From Heligmosomoides polygyrus polygyrus (Eukaryota > Nematoda > Chromadorea > Rhabditida > Heligmosomidae), in contig OX377205.1 in the NCBI GenBank assembly GCA_947396885.1, positions 22,183,407 to 22,247,406 of the forward strand: a stretch of DNA of 64,000 nt. The letters are read 5' to 3'. The notes under the pieces were generated by a model. That model was not told where the DNA came from. It did not search any database and saw only the letters and a program-made list of their open reading frames with translations. Positions 1-10,300 of this stretch are shown here, piece after piece (position 1 is the stretch's first letter; every line of letters begins with the position of its first letter). The position numbers and the translations under genes were made by a program.

Positions 1-3000
1 TCAGCTGTTGCACTTATTTGAGCAAAACTTTATCTTTTTTAATGCTTTCGCTGGTTGAATTGTAAAGTTCGCTCTTAACGAAATAGCATTAATGCCTGTT
101 CCGCGACATCTAGAGGAAGAGCAATGCCTGGCACTACAAGCGAAGTCGATAAGAATTCGTCGCATCCGAGGTGCTTCATTCCAGTTGCCTTTCCTTACCG
201 TCCATCCTTTATACTGCTAGATATCGATACTTTACTTTGTCTGCTTCAGAATCTGCGGGCATTCAGGAACATCAACGTTGTTAACGACAACTGCTCACTT
301 CTAGTGTGGTGTATGGCACTGACCACTTGGAGCAGGAACATATTAGCTGCTCGAGCCTCGATTTTAAGCGAGAGTGCGCGTTTTTGGAAGTGGAGTCCGC
401 AAAGAATGCAGGCCCAGGTTCTCACCACGTTATCTGTCGCTTTATCGTCTGCCAGTTGACAAGAACTGCTCGCGTCGTGGGAATTCGCAGCTGTGCCGGC
501 GGGTTCAGTGCGTAGCTTCCCTCGATCAGTGCGTTATCTCCTGTCGGCAGCTCATGTCGACTTGTATTCGCATACCAACCTGACTGACAGCTTAGTCGGT
601 CGTACCGTAGAAGACCTTCAAACTACCCTCAGGTGGCGCGAATCCTTCATTGTTCTCCTGGTCTCAGATCATATTCACTTTCCTCACGTGCCTCCTATTC
701 AGTGATTTAAGAACTCTATTTACTGTTAACTGTACCATATAAAGGGTCATTCAATAAATCTTCAGAAGATCCCATAGTTACTGCCTTTGAAATCGTCAAC
801 GTAAACCTTTCCCCAAAATTGTTATTCCCTTGAGCTTCATAAATAGTAGTCCATTTCAGGTCCATTTCAGGGTTTCTTGACGCAGCTCGATGCCGCCAAT
901 GTTTGCTAACGGCGGAAACCTTTCGGAAATAAAGAGTGTTCCCTCGATGAACAATTTTTTGTAATTGGCCTGCAGTCTTAGTTCTATAGACTCATCGAAG
1001 ATAAAAATTCTAGCAAAAACTGGACTATCTTCTGCTTATCAGCAGTAGTCGCTCTCATAATGGGTGATTAGATTTGAGGGGAAGAAGGCTTCTAATTACT
1101 GAAGGAATCGAGAAAATATGATAGCTGAGCACCATAGCCAAACTCTGTCAAACTAAAACTCTGGAACTCACTATTTGTTTGAGCACAGGTGCGATATTTT
1201 AAATTTAATATTTTTCTTCATCCGTGACGAAGCAGCAGCATATCTAGTGTTGTATGTGTTCAGTTCGATCCGCTTTAGTGGGTAGAATGGTATCCTGATC
1301 AGTGGATATTCGAATAAGCCGACACTTTTTACAATATTTTTATTGGTATTGCGCACGCCAAAACATCACAAACACAACATACATAAATATAAGGAACGTT
1401 CAAGTGGGAAGATACAAGACGAGTGGAAGAAGGAACCCTAGACAAGCGTGGTCCTGACAAATGGTTTAGACTTCAGAATCCTTCGAATCTAAACCAATCA
1501 TTTGAATTGCACAAATGCATCGAACAGAATCGAGCCCCCGACCTCCCTCTCGTGGAGCAACATCACTATCCACTGCGCTTCGAACCGCTTGCCCGCGGAG
1601 GCATCGCGAGTATGCAAGACCCCCGAACTAGTGAGGCGCCGAATTTATTGTAACTTCAAGGACTCCTACTCCTTGAGTTTAACGACTTCGCAGGAAAGAA
1701 ACACATTTTTATGCGAAATGAGGGGTGAGGATTCTTCCTATATTACTCGCTCTCCCCGCTTAGACATACGTTTCAGACCCTTCCCTTGTGAGTGTGCAAG
1801 TCACTTTCCACGACCACTACCACCGCTTCCTGAAGTTTAACTAAAAGGCGAAAAGAAGGGTAGAGCAAGGTAGGAGCATATCACCATCATAAGAAGTAAT
1901 CACTGTTGCCTACATGGAGAACCCCTATCTATACCTACATAGGAAGCAACCGCTGCCTTAAAGAGCCATTAGTGTTCCTAAATTCACGTAACTCCAAGGT
2001 CATGATTACATCGCCAAACCTAACGGCGAGTGATTGTTCGTTGTCCCAGAGCTGTCTATGCTCCATGATTTCACCACACTAATTTGCTTAATTTTTACAC
2101 TATAAATGGGCAGAACGATTGATTGAAGTGGCACCCCCAACTTCGGGCATCGTTCAATTACCGAATACCTGAGAGGAGTTGCATACTATAGTGTAACTGA
2201 GCCAGAAGGTCAGTCGACTGAGGGTAAAAAAGGCAGTTCTCAACATGACACTGTTTCTCGTCTCGATTGACAAAGGGAGGCTCTCAAAGTAGAACAGTTC
2301 CTTTGGCAGGAATGCAGCCTATTCAAGGAAAGAAGGGTAGAGAAAGTTGTGACGAGTCATATAAACGGCTCCAAGAACAGCTCCTAGTCAAGGAAATCTC
2401 GTAGAATCAACGCTGAATCAAGAACCCCAAAGCCGTTTATGGTCAGCGATCAGACCTGCTCGCCTCCATGGTGCAGGTTGCTGTTCCTGAGATGGGACAT
2501 AGGAGATCCAGCTGCACTTGGTTTTACTCAGAGTGCTCGGGTCGACATGAGAATCTACCAAACACGGAATTATGTGCAAAGTACTGAAGACAGCTCCAAC
2601 CCAGCATAAACTAAGGGAACGACGTCTATGGCGGTGTAGGAGCATCTAGACAAGACTGAAGAATCACTCAATAAGGCGAACAATAGAGTTAAAAGCATCT
2701 CGGAGTTGATCTTGAGAAGCTCTAAGAAAAAGTTGGAGCATCACCGAGAACGATCTGGACCAAGTCGGCTCAACTAAGCGCTCGAAAGAGGAGCTCCCTA
2801 GAGATGGAGTATACCTACCATTAGCATTAATCCTTTTGTGAGTAGAACGACGGAAAGAGGTAGCTGAGATCCAAAAGCCAACAGGTTACAACTGCAGCAA
2901 ACCTATGCGTTGATATCTGTCAGCGTAAAATTTGCTAGTAGAGCTGAGTTTCATATAGAGCGGAAGTCGTAGGAAATCTGGCATTACCATACGTGCACAG

Positions 3001-3154
3001 AAAAGCAAATACATTGACACGCTAACCACATTTGAACTGCAGAATTTGCTAGATTTGTAGATGTATTGCAGCGCTCCATGTGAAGCCTGTATTTATATTG
3101 TGATGCTGCTGGCGAACCAAGATTAGTGTAGATCCTTTATTCCGGCTAATGATT
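1..3154. other. No recognisable gene or complete element
   Basis: The reading frames here are short and look like chance. One weak exception is a lysine- and glutamate-rich stretch at about 2645-2780 on the + strand, which could be a decayed retroelement or exon relic. I cannot assign it. No terminal repeats or RNA genes were recognised. Confidence 0.4.
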
Positions 3155-3432
3155 CGGCGTGTAGCGCAGTCGGAGGAGGCGCCGACTACCCGATGCCAGG
3201 TTCCTGGTTCGGATTTCCCGCCCAGGCCAACCAAGCCTTCCATCCCTCCGGGGTCGGTGAATTGGTACCAGACTTGTCTGGGAAGGATAATGCGCTGACT
3301 TGTTCATCGGTTGGCCACCGCAAGTCACTGTATGGCCAAATACGCATTCAAATCGCCTCCACGACATCCCGTAGAAGTAGAATGCGTGGCGCATCCCAAA
3401 AGGGATTGAGTAACACCGTCCTTTATCCTTTA
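3155..3432 (+). repeat. tRNA-derived SINE copy 1
   Basis: This is a copy of the commonest repeat in the window. It opens with a tRNA-like head: an A-box-like TAGCGCAGTCGG followed about 45 bases on by a B-box-like GGTTCGGATTTCC. A non-tRNA body of about 200 bp follows, then a CCTTTATCCTTT tail. Internal A and B boxes imply RNA polymerase III transcription. The head is about 10 bases shorter than in other copies. Confidence 0.85.
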
Positions 3433-3610
3433 ATGTTTCGGCGTAACCGCCTTCTTCAGAGCCTGGAAGAGTCAAGTAGAATTTTTCAAAATTTTTCAAC
3501 GTTTTTAAACAGAGTCAAGTAGAGTTTGAAAAAACATTGAAAAAGTTTGAAAAACTCTACTTGAGCCTTCCAGGCTCTGAAGAACGCGGTTATGCCGAAG
3601 CTTTAGCCGG
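3431..3610. repeat. Head-to-head pair of Penelope/hammerhead-like relics
   Basis: The minus-strand unit (3431-3466) reads CTGAAGA, then a GGCG-GTTA-CGCC hairpin, then GAAAC. The plus-strand unit (about 3567-3610) has CTGAAGA, but its stem is mismatched and GAAAC has become GAAGC. These are the core boxes of a hammerhead ribozyme, which Penelope-like retroelements are known to carry. An AT-rich spacer with its own inverted repeat (about 3470-3565) links the two. The plus unit looks inactive; the minus unit lacks the stem I partner seen at 27041-27081. Confidence 0.45.
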
Positions 3611-3713
3611 AATAAAGGATCTATACAAATCTTGGTTCGCCAGCTACATCACTTGGGCATTCATACTGAGCAATATCATGCCAAGATTCAATGACAGTCG
3701 AACACGGAATATT

Positions 3714-3948
3714 TATATTGTGTTAGAGGATGTTTTGTTCGAATCAGAACTCTTGCGGCAGACGGGACTCGAACCCGCATCTTCTGCTTTTCGGGCAGCA
3801 ATGCTGCGCCTTACACCGAGGGTATCGCGGATGTTACTGTGCCGATGGTGTAACGCGTAGCACCGCTGCTCGGAAAGCAGAGGATGCGGAATCGAATTCC
3901 GCCTAGCGCAAGGGTGTTGATCCCAGCAAAACATCCTGTAACAATATA
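3714..3948. repeat. Fold-back made of two inverted tRNA-derived units
   Basis: The two arms are inverted copies of one sequence. Each holds a tRNA-like B-box region: GGTTCGAGTCCCG read on the minus strand at about 3763-3778, and a decayed version on the plus strand at about 3882-3898. The outer ends are complementary (a TATATTG...GGATGTTTTG end against CAAAACATCC...CAATATA). About 30 bp separate the arms. Related units lie at 28438-28738, 31392-31683, about 19225-19340 and about 61200-61320. Confidence 0.7.
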
Positions 3949-4016
3949 TGGTCTCCCTACCAGCCGTGTTCAAACATTGTTGCGAAAAAGTATGTATTTA
4001 GTTCGGTCCATGTCAT

Positions 4017-4191
4017 GAAGGTGGGCAGCATAGGGAGGTGGGAGCACCTCAGCTTACAGCGAAGCAGAGCTCCGATCGAACACACGCCAGCCAATCAAAG
4101 TGCCGACCGTGAAGCTCCCTCTGAATGGGACGTACATTTGATACGGCCTGATTGGCTGGCGCATGACTAACTCCTAGTGCTACCCACCTTC
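4017..4191. promoter_or_regulatory. Small fold-back with opposed CCAAT boxes upstream of acid ceramidase
   Basis: The outer arms GAAGGTGGGCAGCA (4017-4030) and TGCTACCCACCTTC (4178-4191) pair with one mismatch. Inside, GCCAGCCAATCA (4086-4097) and TGATTGGCTGGC (4149-4160) are a perfect inverted pair, each containing a CCAAT box. The structure ends about 120 bases before the acid ceramidase start codon. It may be a small MITE, part of the core promoter, or both. NF-Y binding is an inference from the CCAAT motif. Confidence 0.5.
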
Positions 4192-4299
4192 GCGACTAGA
4201 CCTTTAGTTCTGTCAGTTCGCTACCACAAATGACAACTCGCATAAAGAGATCTATTTTCCCTAGTTCGTGTCGGTCAGCACATTATGTCCTACTCTCTT

Positions 4300-4312
4300 G
4301 CTTCGTTTAGAA
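4300..4312 (+). promoter_or_regulatory. Probable trans-splice acceptor before the acid ceramidase start
   Basis: The sequence CTTCGTTTAG ends at 4310, only two bases before the ATG at 4313. A TTTAG acceptor that close to the start codon, with no upstream coding exon visible, fits nematode spliced-leader addition. No spliced-leader RNA gene was seen in the window. Confidence 0.55.
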
Positions 4313-7300
4313 ATGAGGGTTCTGTTCCTACTGGCGCTGGCCGTTGCGACGGCGTTCGGTCGTCATGTTGACTTGCCGGCTCCCTACTCTGACTTCTGTA
4401 TCCTGCAGAACAACACCAACCGCTACGATGCACAGAAGCAGTTCGACATTCCATGGTTAGTCACCGAGCTTCCTCATTTGTTCGGCAGTTCTTGAGAACA
4501 ATGACAATTCATTGAACCTCCACGAAGCCGCTCTGAGCTTGAATACAACCAAAATAATAAAAGAACTTTTTTACAATATTTGCGCAGGTCGTTGATGTAG
4601 ACGTTGATATAGATTCTCCAAAATGTGAAAAACATTAATAGAATTTTTGGATTAGTTCTAGTTATTTTACGGACTTCTCATAACAGTCTAAAAACTTTAG
4701 ACCTAATTCTTCCACATTCATAATAATGGAACGCGCTTCGACTCCGTCGAAACTGAGGCCGTCGTCGAAGCCCTGCACAGAGCGTTCTCGCTTAGTACAT
4801 AAGAGTCCTTCGAGAGCTCTACAGTGGATTCACGACCAAGATCTCTCTATTCTACAACGACGTCGTCATCGACGTGAAGAGCGAGATTCGGCAGGGGGTC
4901 ACCATATCCCCGAAGCTCTTCAGCGCCACCCTCGAAAACGTCATGCGCGAACTATTAGGTTGTAACGAATTAAATGGCACTGGCTCGCGCCATTTTTTGG
5001 CGCGTCTTTACGCGTTTCATCAAGAACAAACCGTAACATGTGGCATATCATTTAGAAGCGCAAACTTTGCTCTACAGGTGAGTACCAAATTGTCTATGTA
5101 AAAGTGGGAAAACTTTAGAGTTTTATTGACTTTTCTGCAAATGGACAAAAGGGTAATCCGAGGCATTTACTTGTATGAATTCAAGCTGGGCACTACAGCT
5201 AAGGAGGCGGACGAGAAGATCAACGCCGCATTCGGTCAAGGATGTTCCACAATTCGGACGGCGTATCGTTGGTATCAGAAGTTCCGGAATGGAGATGAGA
5301 GCTTGGAAGAACATGAAGGTCGTGGGAGGCATAGTGATGTTGATGAGGACAAGCTGAGAGATGTGGTAGAGGAGGATCCACACAAAGGTACCAGGGAGAT
5401 AGCGAAGATTCTTGGCGTCAGTCATAACACAGCTGCTCGGCATCTGAAGGAAATTGGAAAGACCAAAAAGCTGGAATGATGGGTGCCTCACGAGCTGTCT
5501 GAGGAGCAAAGAAACCGACGATATGAGATCTCGTCCGCACTGCTTCTACGGAACGAAACGGACCCATTCCTTGATCGCATCGTAACCTGTGACGAGAAAT
5601 GGATAATGTACGACAACAGGCGACGATCGGCACAGTGGGTGGACAGCGATGAGAGCCCAAGGTTTTTGCGAAGCCGGAATTGCACCTAAAGAAAGTAATG
5701 GTGACAGCATGGTGGTGTTCGCTGGGAATTATTCACCACAGCTTCCTCCCTCCCGGTGAATCCATCACGGCAGAGAAGTACTGTATTGAAATTGAAGAAA
5801 TGATGAAAAAGTTGAAGGATATCCGGCCGGCCTTGGTAAACCGAAGGCGAGTTCTCCTTCTGCACGACAATGCTCGCCCCCATGTATGCACCACGAATGA
5901 CGTTGCAGAAACTGAATGAGCTGAGCATTGAAACTCTACCACATCCTCCGTTTTCTCCCGACCTCTCCCCAGCAGACTACCATTTCTTCAAGCATCTTGG
6001 CGACTTCTTGGTAGGGAAAATACTCAAATACCAACAGGATGCCGAAAGTGCCTTCGAAGATTTCGTCAATTCCAGAACTTCTGATTTTTATGCTACTGGG
6101 ATACAAACGCTTGTGTCAAGTTGGCAAAGATGTGTAGAGTCGGAAGGTTTTTACTTCGATTAATAAGCTTGCCTACAAGCCGAGATATTAACTGCTTAAA
6201 TTTACAGTGGTTCAGTGCCATTTATTTCGTTACAACCTAATAGAATGGGAGCACGGGAAGACATGGGAGTGAAGGCCGACGGCCGGAAACTGCACCTTCT
6301 TCGCTTCGCTGTAGACATCGTGCTCATAACACCGAGCATCAGCCAGGCGGAGCGAATGCTGTCCGACTTCGGTCGCGAAGAAGCCGAAGAACGTCCGACT
6401 CCGCGCCCACCTGTTCGACTCCGCTGTTCTTCCTACCCTAAAATACGCCTCAGAGACCTGAGCTACCGAAAGTAGGATGAACACACGATCAGAGACGCTG
6501 TCGCATGGACCGAGTAGTCTGAAGTTAGGTAGGTCGGCCGCGTAATGCTCTTCGCGTACCCCCGCGAACGAGAACCGTCAAAGACTGAATTATTGGAAAC
6601 CGTGGAATGAATTACTGAAAACCGCACACCATCGAGTTGGTCGGACTTGGTCGTAAAGACCCTGAACGAACGATATGGCTATAGTGTCTTGTAAGATTGA
6701 AGGAAAAAGATAGAAGGGAAGACTAATTAAGCATACTACCCGTCCCCAACAACACTTCGCAGAGGTAAAATCCGTAGACTGTCCAAAGGAAACTTCTGTT
6801 AACTGCCATACTCCTACCTTTACATACTACATATGCTATGTTGTGAAATAGGAAGCACAAAATCCAGGAAAGGATGACATTGAGTTTCTTCCAGGTACAA
6901 CATCAACCTCGATTTGCCGCCAAACCAGCGATGGACGGAAATCTCAAAGGCCTACAAGAACGAGATTCAGGACCTCATTAATGTGAGGATTTCCTGGCTT
7001 CGAAGCGATGCGAGCACTGCATCATTGTGCTTTTAGGTGCTCATCGATCTGATCGAGCCGATCATCCCGAACGCCCTCGAATGGGTCGACACTCTGTTCG
7101 GAGATCTCGAAGTTAAACTGCCTCAACCGTACAAGGATGAGATTCAGGTGAGTTTTGCAGCCTTGCAGGCTTGAAATGGCCGTCTTATCCGTCTTCATGT
7201 CGCTAGCAACGTTGTCATCTTCATTAAAGTAATGGAAAACGCTTTACAGTGGCGCTTTTAAAAAAATTATCGAACAAATGAATAAACGGATAAATTTGAC

Positions 7301-10300
7301 GTTGAATGAATGCACGAATTTATTCGATTTCGAAAATTTTCGAGAGAATGAATGAATGAGTTTATTCGCTCATCAATTTTGTCGAATTATCTAAAATTGA
7401 ATAAGCCTCATTTTTCGCTTATTCAAATATTAGACTAGTCTAATAATTTGTTAGAGTCAGGTTCTGTGCTTGAAGATTTGAAGATAATTCGACATTCAAA
7501 TAAAATTATTCTTGAAATGTTCGCTTTTCGAATAATATCCGAATATGGCTCATTTTGAATGTTCGAATTTGAACGAATATTCGAAAATCTAGAAATATCT
7601 AATATCCGACTGTTCTAATAAATATTCGAACACATTATACGATTAATTATTCGAATATATTCGTTCGAGCACAACCATATGGGCCACCAAACATGCATGG
7701 CATACTATACCGGTTTAGCACTATAATTCTTAATCAGCTTGTCGGTGCTCAGAAAAAGGATGGAATAGAAATCAGTACATGAAGGACATTCAAGCAGAAG
7801 TTGTATACGCGTGTGACTTGACTCTCAAAAACCTTTCCAATAAGTGTGACCCCGGAACCCTACTACGCATCTCCTATAAATGTCATCACACTTATCTGAG
7901 GAAAGTCGAGCTGTTGGTAAGCAATCACTCCTAAACTGTTCAGTCCATCGCTGATGACACCGGCATTCCGGTCGGCCAGGTTGTCGTCTACAACATCTTC
8001 TATGAGCTGTTCACCGTGTGCACCTCGATCATCGCCCAGGATCCAAATGGTCACATCACCCACGCGAGGTACGGCAGTCCTCCTAGATCGTCACCTGAGC
8101 ATGTTGTCCATTGCGACTAAACCAGTTCCTTCAAGGAATCTCGACTTTGGCCTGTTCCTCGGATGGAATCCGGACACCCACGAGTGGGAGATTTCATCGG
8201 CCCTCAGGAAGATGATCATCAACGTGAACTGGATCAAGGACGGTAGGGTTTTTAGTTTAATGAAGGCTTATACATACATGCAGCTTCAGGATTCATTTTT
8301 TGTGGCTCCAAAAAAATGCCTGTTCATATGAAGGTGGTTCTGTAAAAGAAATTTCCTCAGAAAAAAAACAAAAGTAAAAAGTAAGTAAAGCAAAATCCCA
8401 GCATTTGCGCTAAATTTAATGGTAAGCAAGCTCAAAAGAGTTACTTTCAAGTACATTTACTCGTTGGACAATACATATGAGTTTCATTACATGGTTCGGT
8501 ACAGTATACTCTGCTGCCCGTTATTTTGAGCCACTGGGCCCTAGAGCGATCCTTCATGGAAAGAAACTAGGTCAGCAAGAAAGGCAGAATTTGTTCGATT
8601 TCATAAAACCATAACACTTGTGTCTTCTAAATATCAATGAAGCTCCTTAGCACATTGACTTGCACTTAAGCTGGCGATTTTTTGCAATGTGATCTAGAAC
8701 TGTCATACATGAAATATTTATTGTAAAGCAGTCTCGCATTTTAAAAAGATGCTGCGTTGCCCTGAAAAAAACTGACCCTTTTTCTCCACAGTCCTTTTCT
8801 AAAGCGAGATGCCCCTCAATTATAGGCAAGCTTCTCTACAAATCCAACAACTTCGCTGGATACATCGGCATATACAACGGCATGAAGACGGGCGCCTTCT
8901 CAATCACGGCCAACGAACGATTCCAGGCGGCCGGAGGTGAGCGGGCATTTAATCTCATCTTCCAAGCAAGCATTCGAATCATCTGGACTTGCTACTCAAA
9001 GCACAAAACGTATTGGAAACGGTTCAGACCTCATAGGAATAGGTGAAAAATCCAGAAACTAAGTAGGCATATAAATAAATAAATAAATATGCCTCGCATT
9101 CTTAGGGTCAAGAATACGATTTGAAACTGTATCACTTGTCGTCGCATTGATCATCGAGTTGCTCGAGATGGAGGCAGCAGCGTCTGCATTAGTCTCTGTC
9201 GCGTGCCAGAGCGCTCCAATGTATCCTCCTCGCTCGAGGGACACGGAGAGCGTCATATCGTTCGTTCAGGGCTTTCATGAAGAAGCTCGACCAACGTGTT
9301 GGTGGGCGTCCTGTGTTCTCTTGACATTCCGCGGAATCAAATCGGTCATGGGTCTCGTCCAGCGGGTGTCTGCGAAGCGCATTACGTGGCCGGCCCACCT
9401 AATTTTCGACGACTTGGCCCATGCAGCAGCGTCTCTAATCTTAGAACGTCGACGAATCTTGGAACTCTGAAAGCCTTCTCTCAGTTACTTGAATAATGTC
9501 GCTCTGAGCATCGTCCTCTCGATTCCCTACTGCGCGACGCTGATCGCGTGTCCATTCTGCCTTCGAATGGTCTAGGTCTCAGGGACCCAGGTCTACGCTA
9601 GTCGAAGTCGAATTGCTGGGCACTGAGCAGAAATTGAGACTGCCAAAGGACTGAACCATTGGAAAAAAATGAATAACTGAACAGCTGAAAAACTGAATGT
9701 CTCTTATTGGGTCGGAAACTAGGATAAGTACAAAGGATAAAGAACGGCGTTTCTCAGTCCCCTTTGGGATGCGCCAGCGCATTCGACCTCTACGGGATGT
9801 CGTGGAGGCGACGCGTATTTGGCCACACAATGACTTCGGTGGTCACCCAATGAACAAGTCAGTGATTTATCTTTCCCAGACAATCCTGGCACTAATTCGC
9901 CGACCCCGGATGGTTGAAGAGCATGGTTTGCTTGGGCGGGAAATCCGAACCAAGAACCTGGTATTGAGTGCACGCGACAGCAGGCACCTTTCCCTACTGC
10001 GCTACACGCGCCCATACTAGTAATAAAATCCATTTATGGCTACAGCGGTAAGTCGGTGGTGCAGTGGTAAACGTCAAATAATTGCATCAACCACATTTCT
10101 GCCGTCAACAACTGCGTTTTAAGGGTATCTCGGTATGTACCGCTGGCTGACTGGGCTGGAGCCCGATGGCAAGTGGATGTCGTGGCTGACCAGAGAGACT
10201 CTCGAGCAGTTCAACAGTAAGTAGAGCTCTACCTCATATTGTCTCATGTACCCTAATCGGTCTACTTTTAAGCCTATGCGGACGCCAAGGCTCATCTGAT

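Noticed and set aside
3763..3905. Apparent tRNA genes on both strands
   Set aside because: B boxes are good, but acceptor and anticodon arms do not form a full cloverleaf, and the two units are arms of a fold-back repeat.
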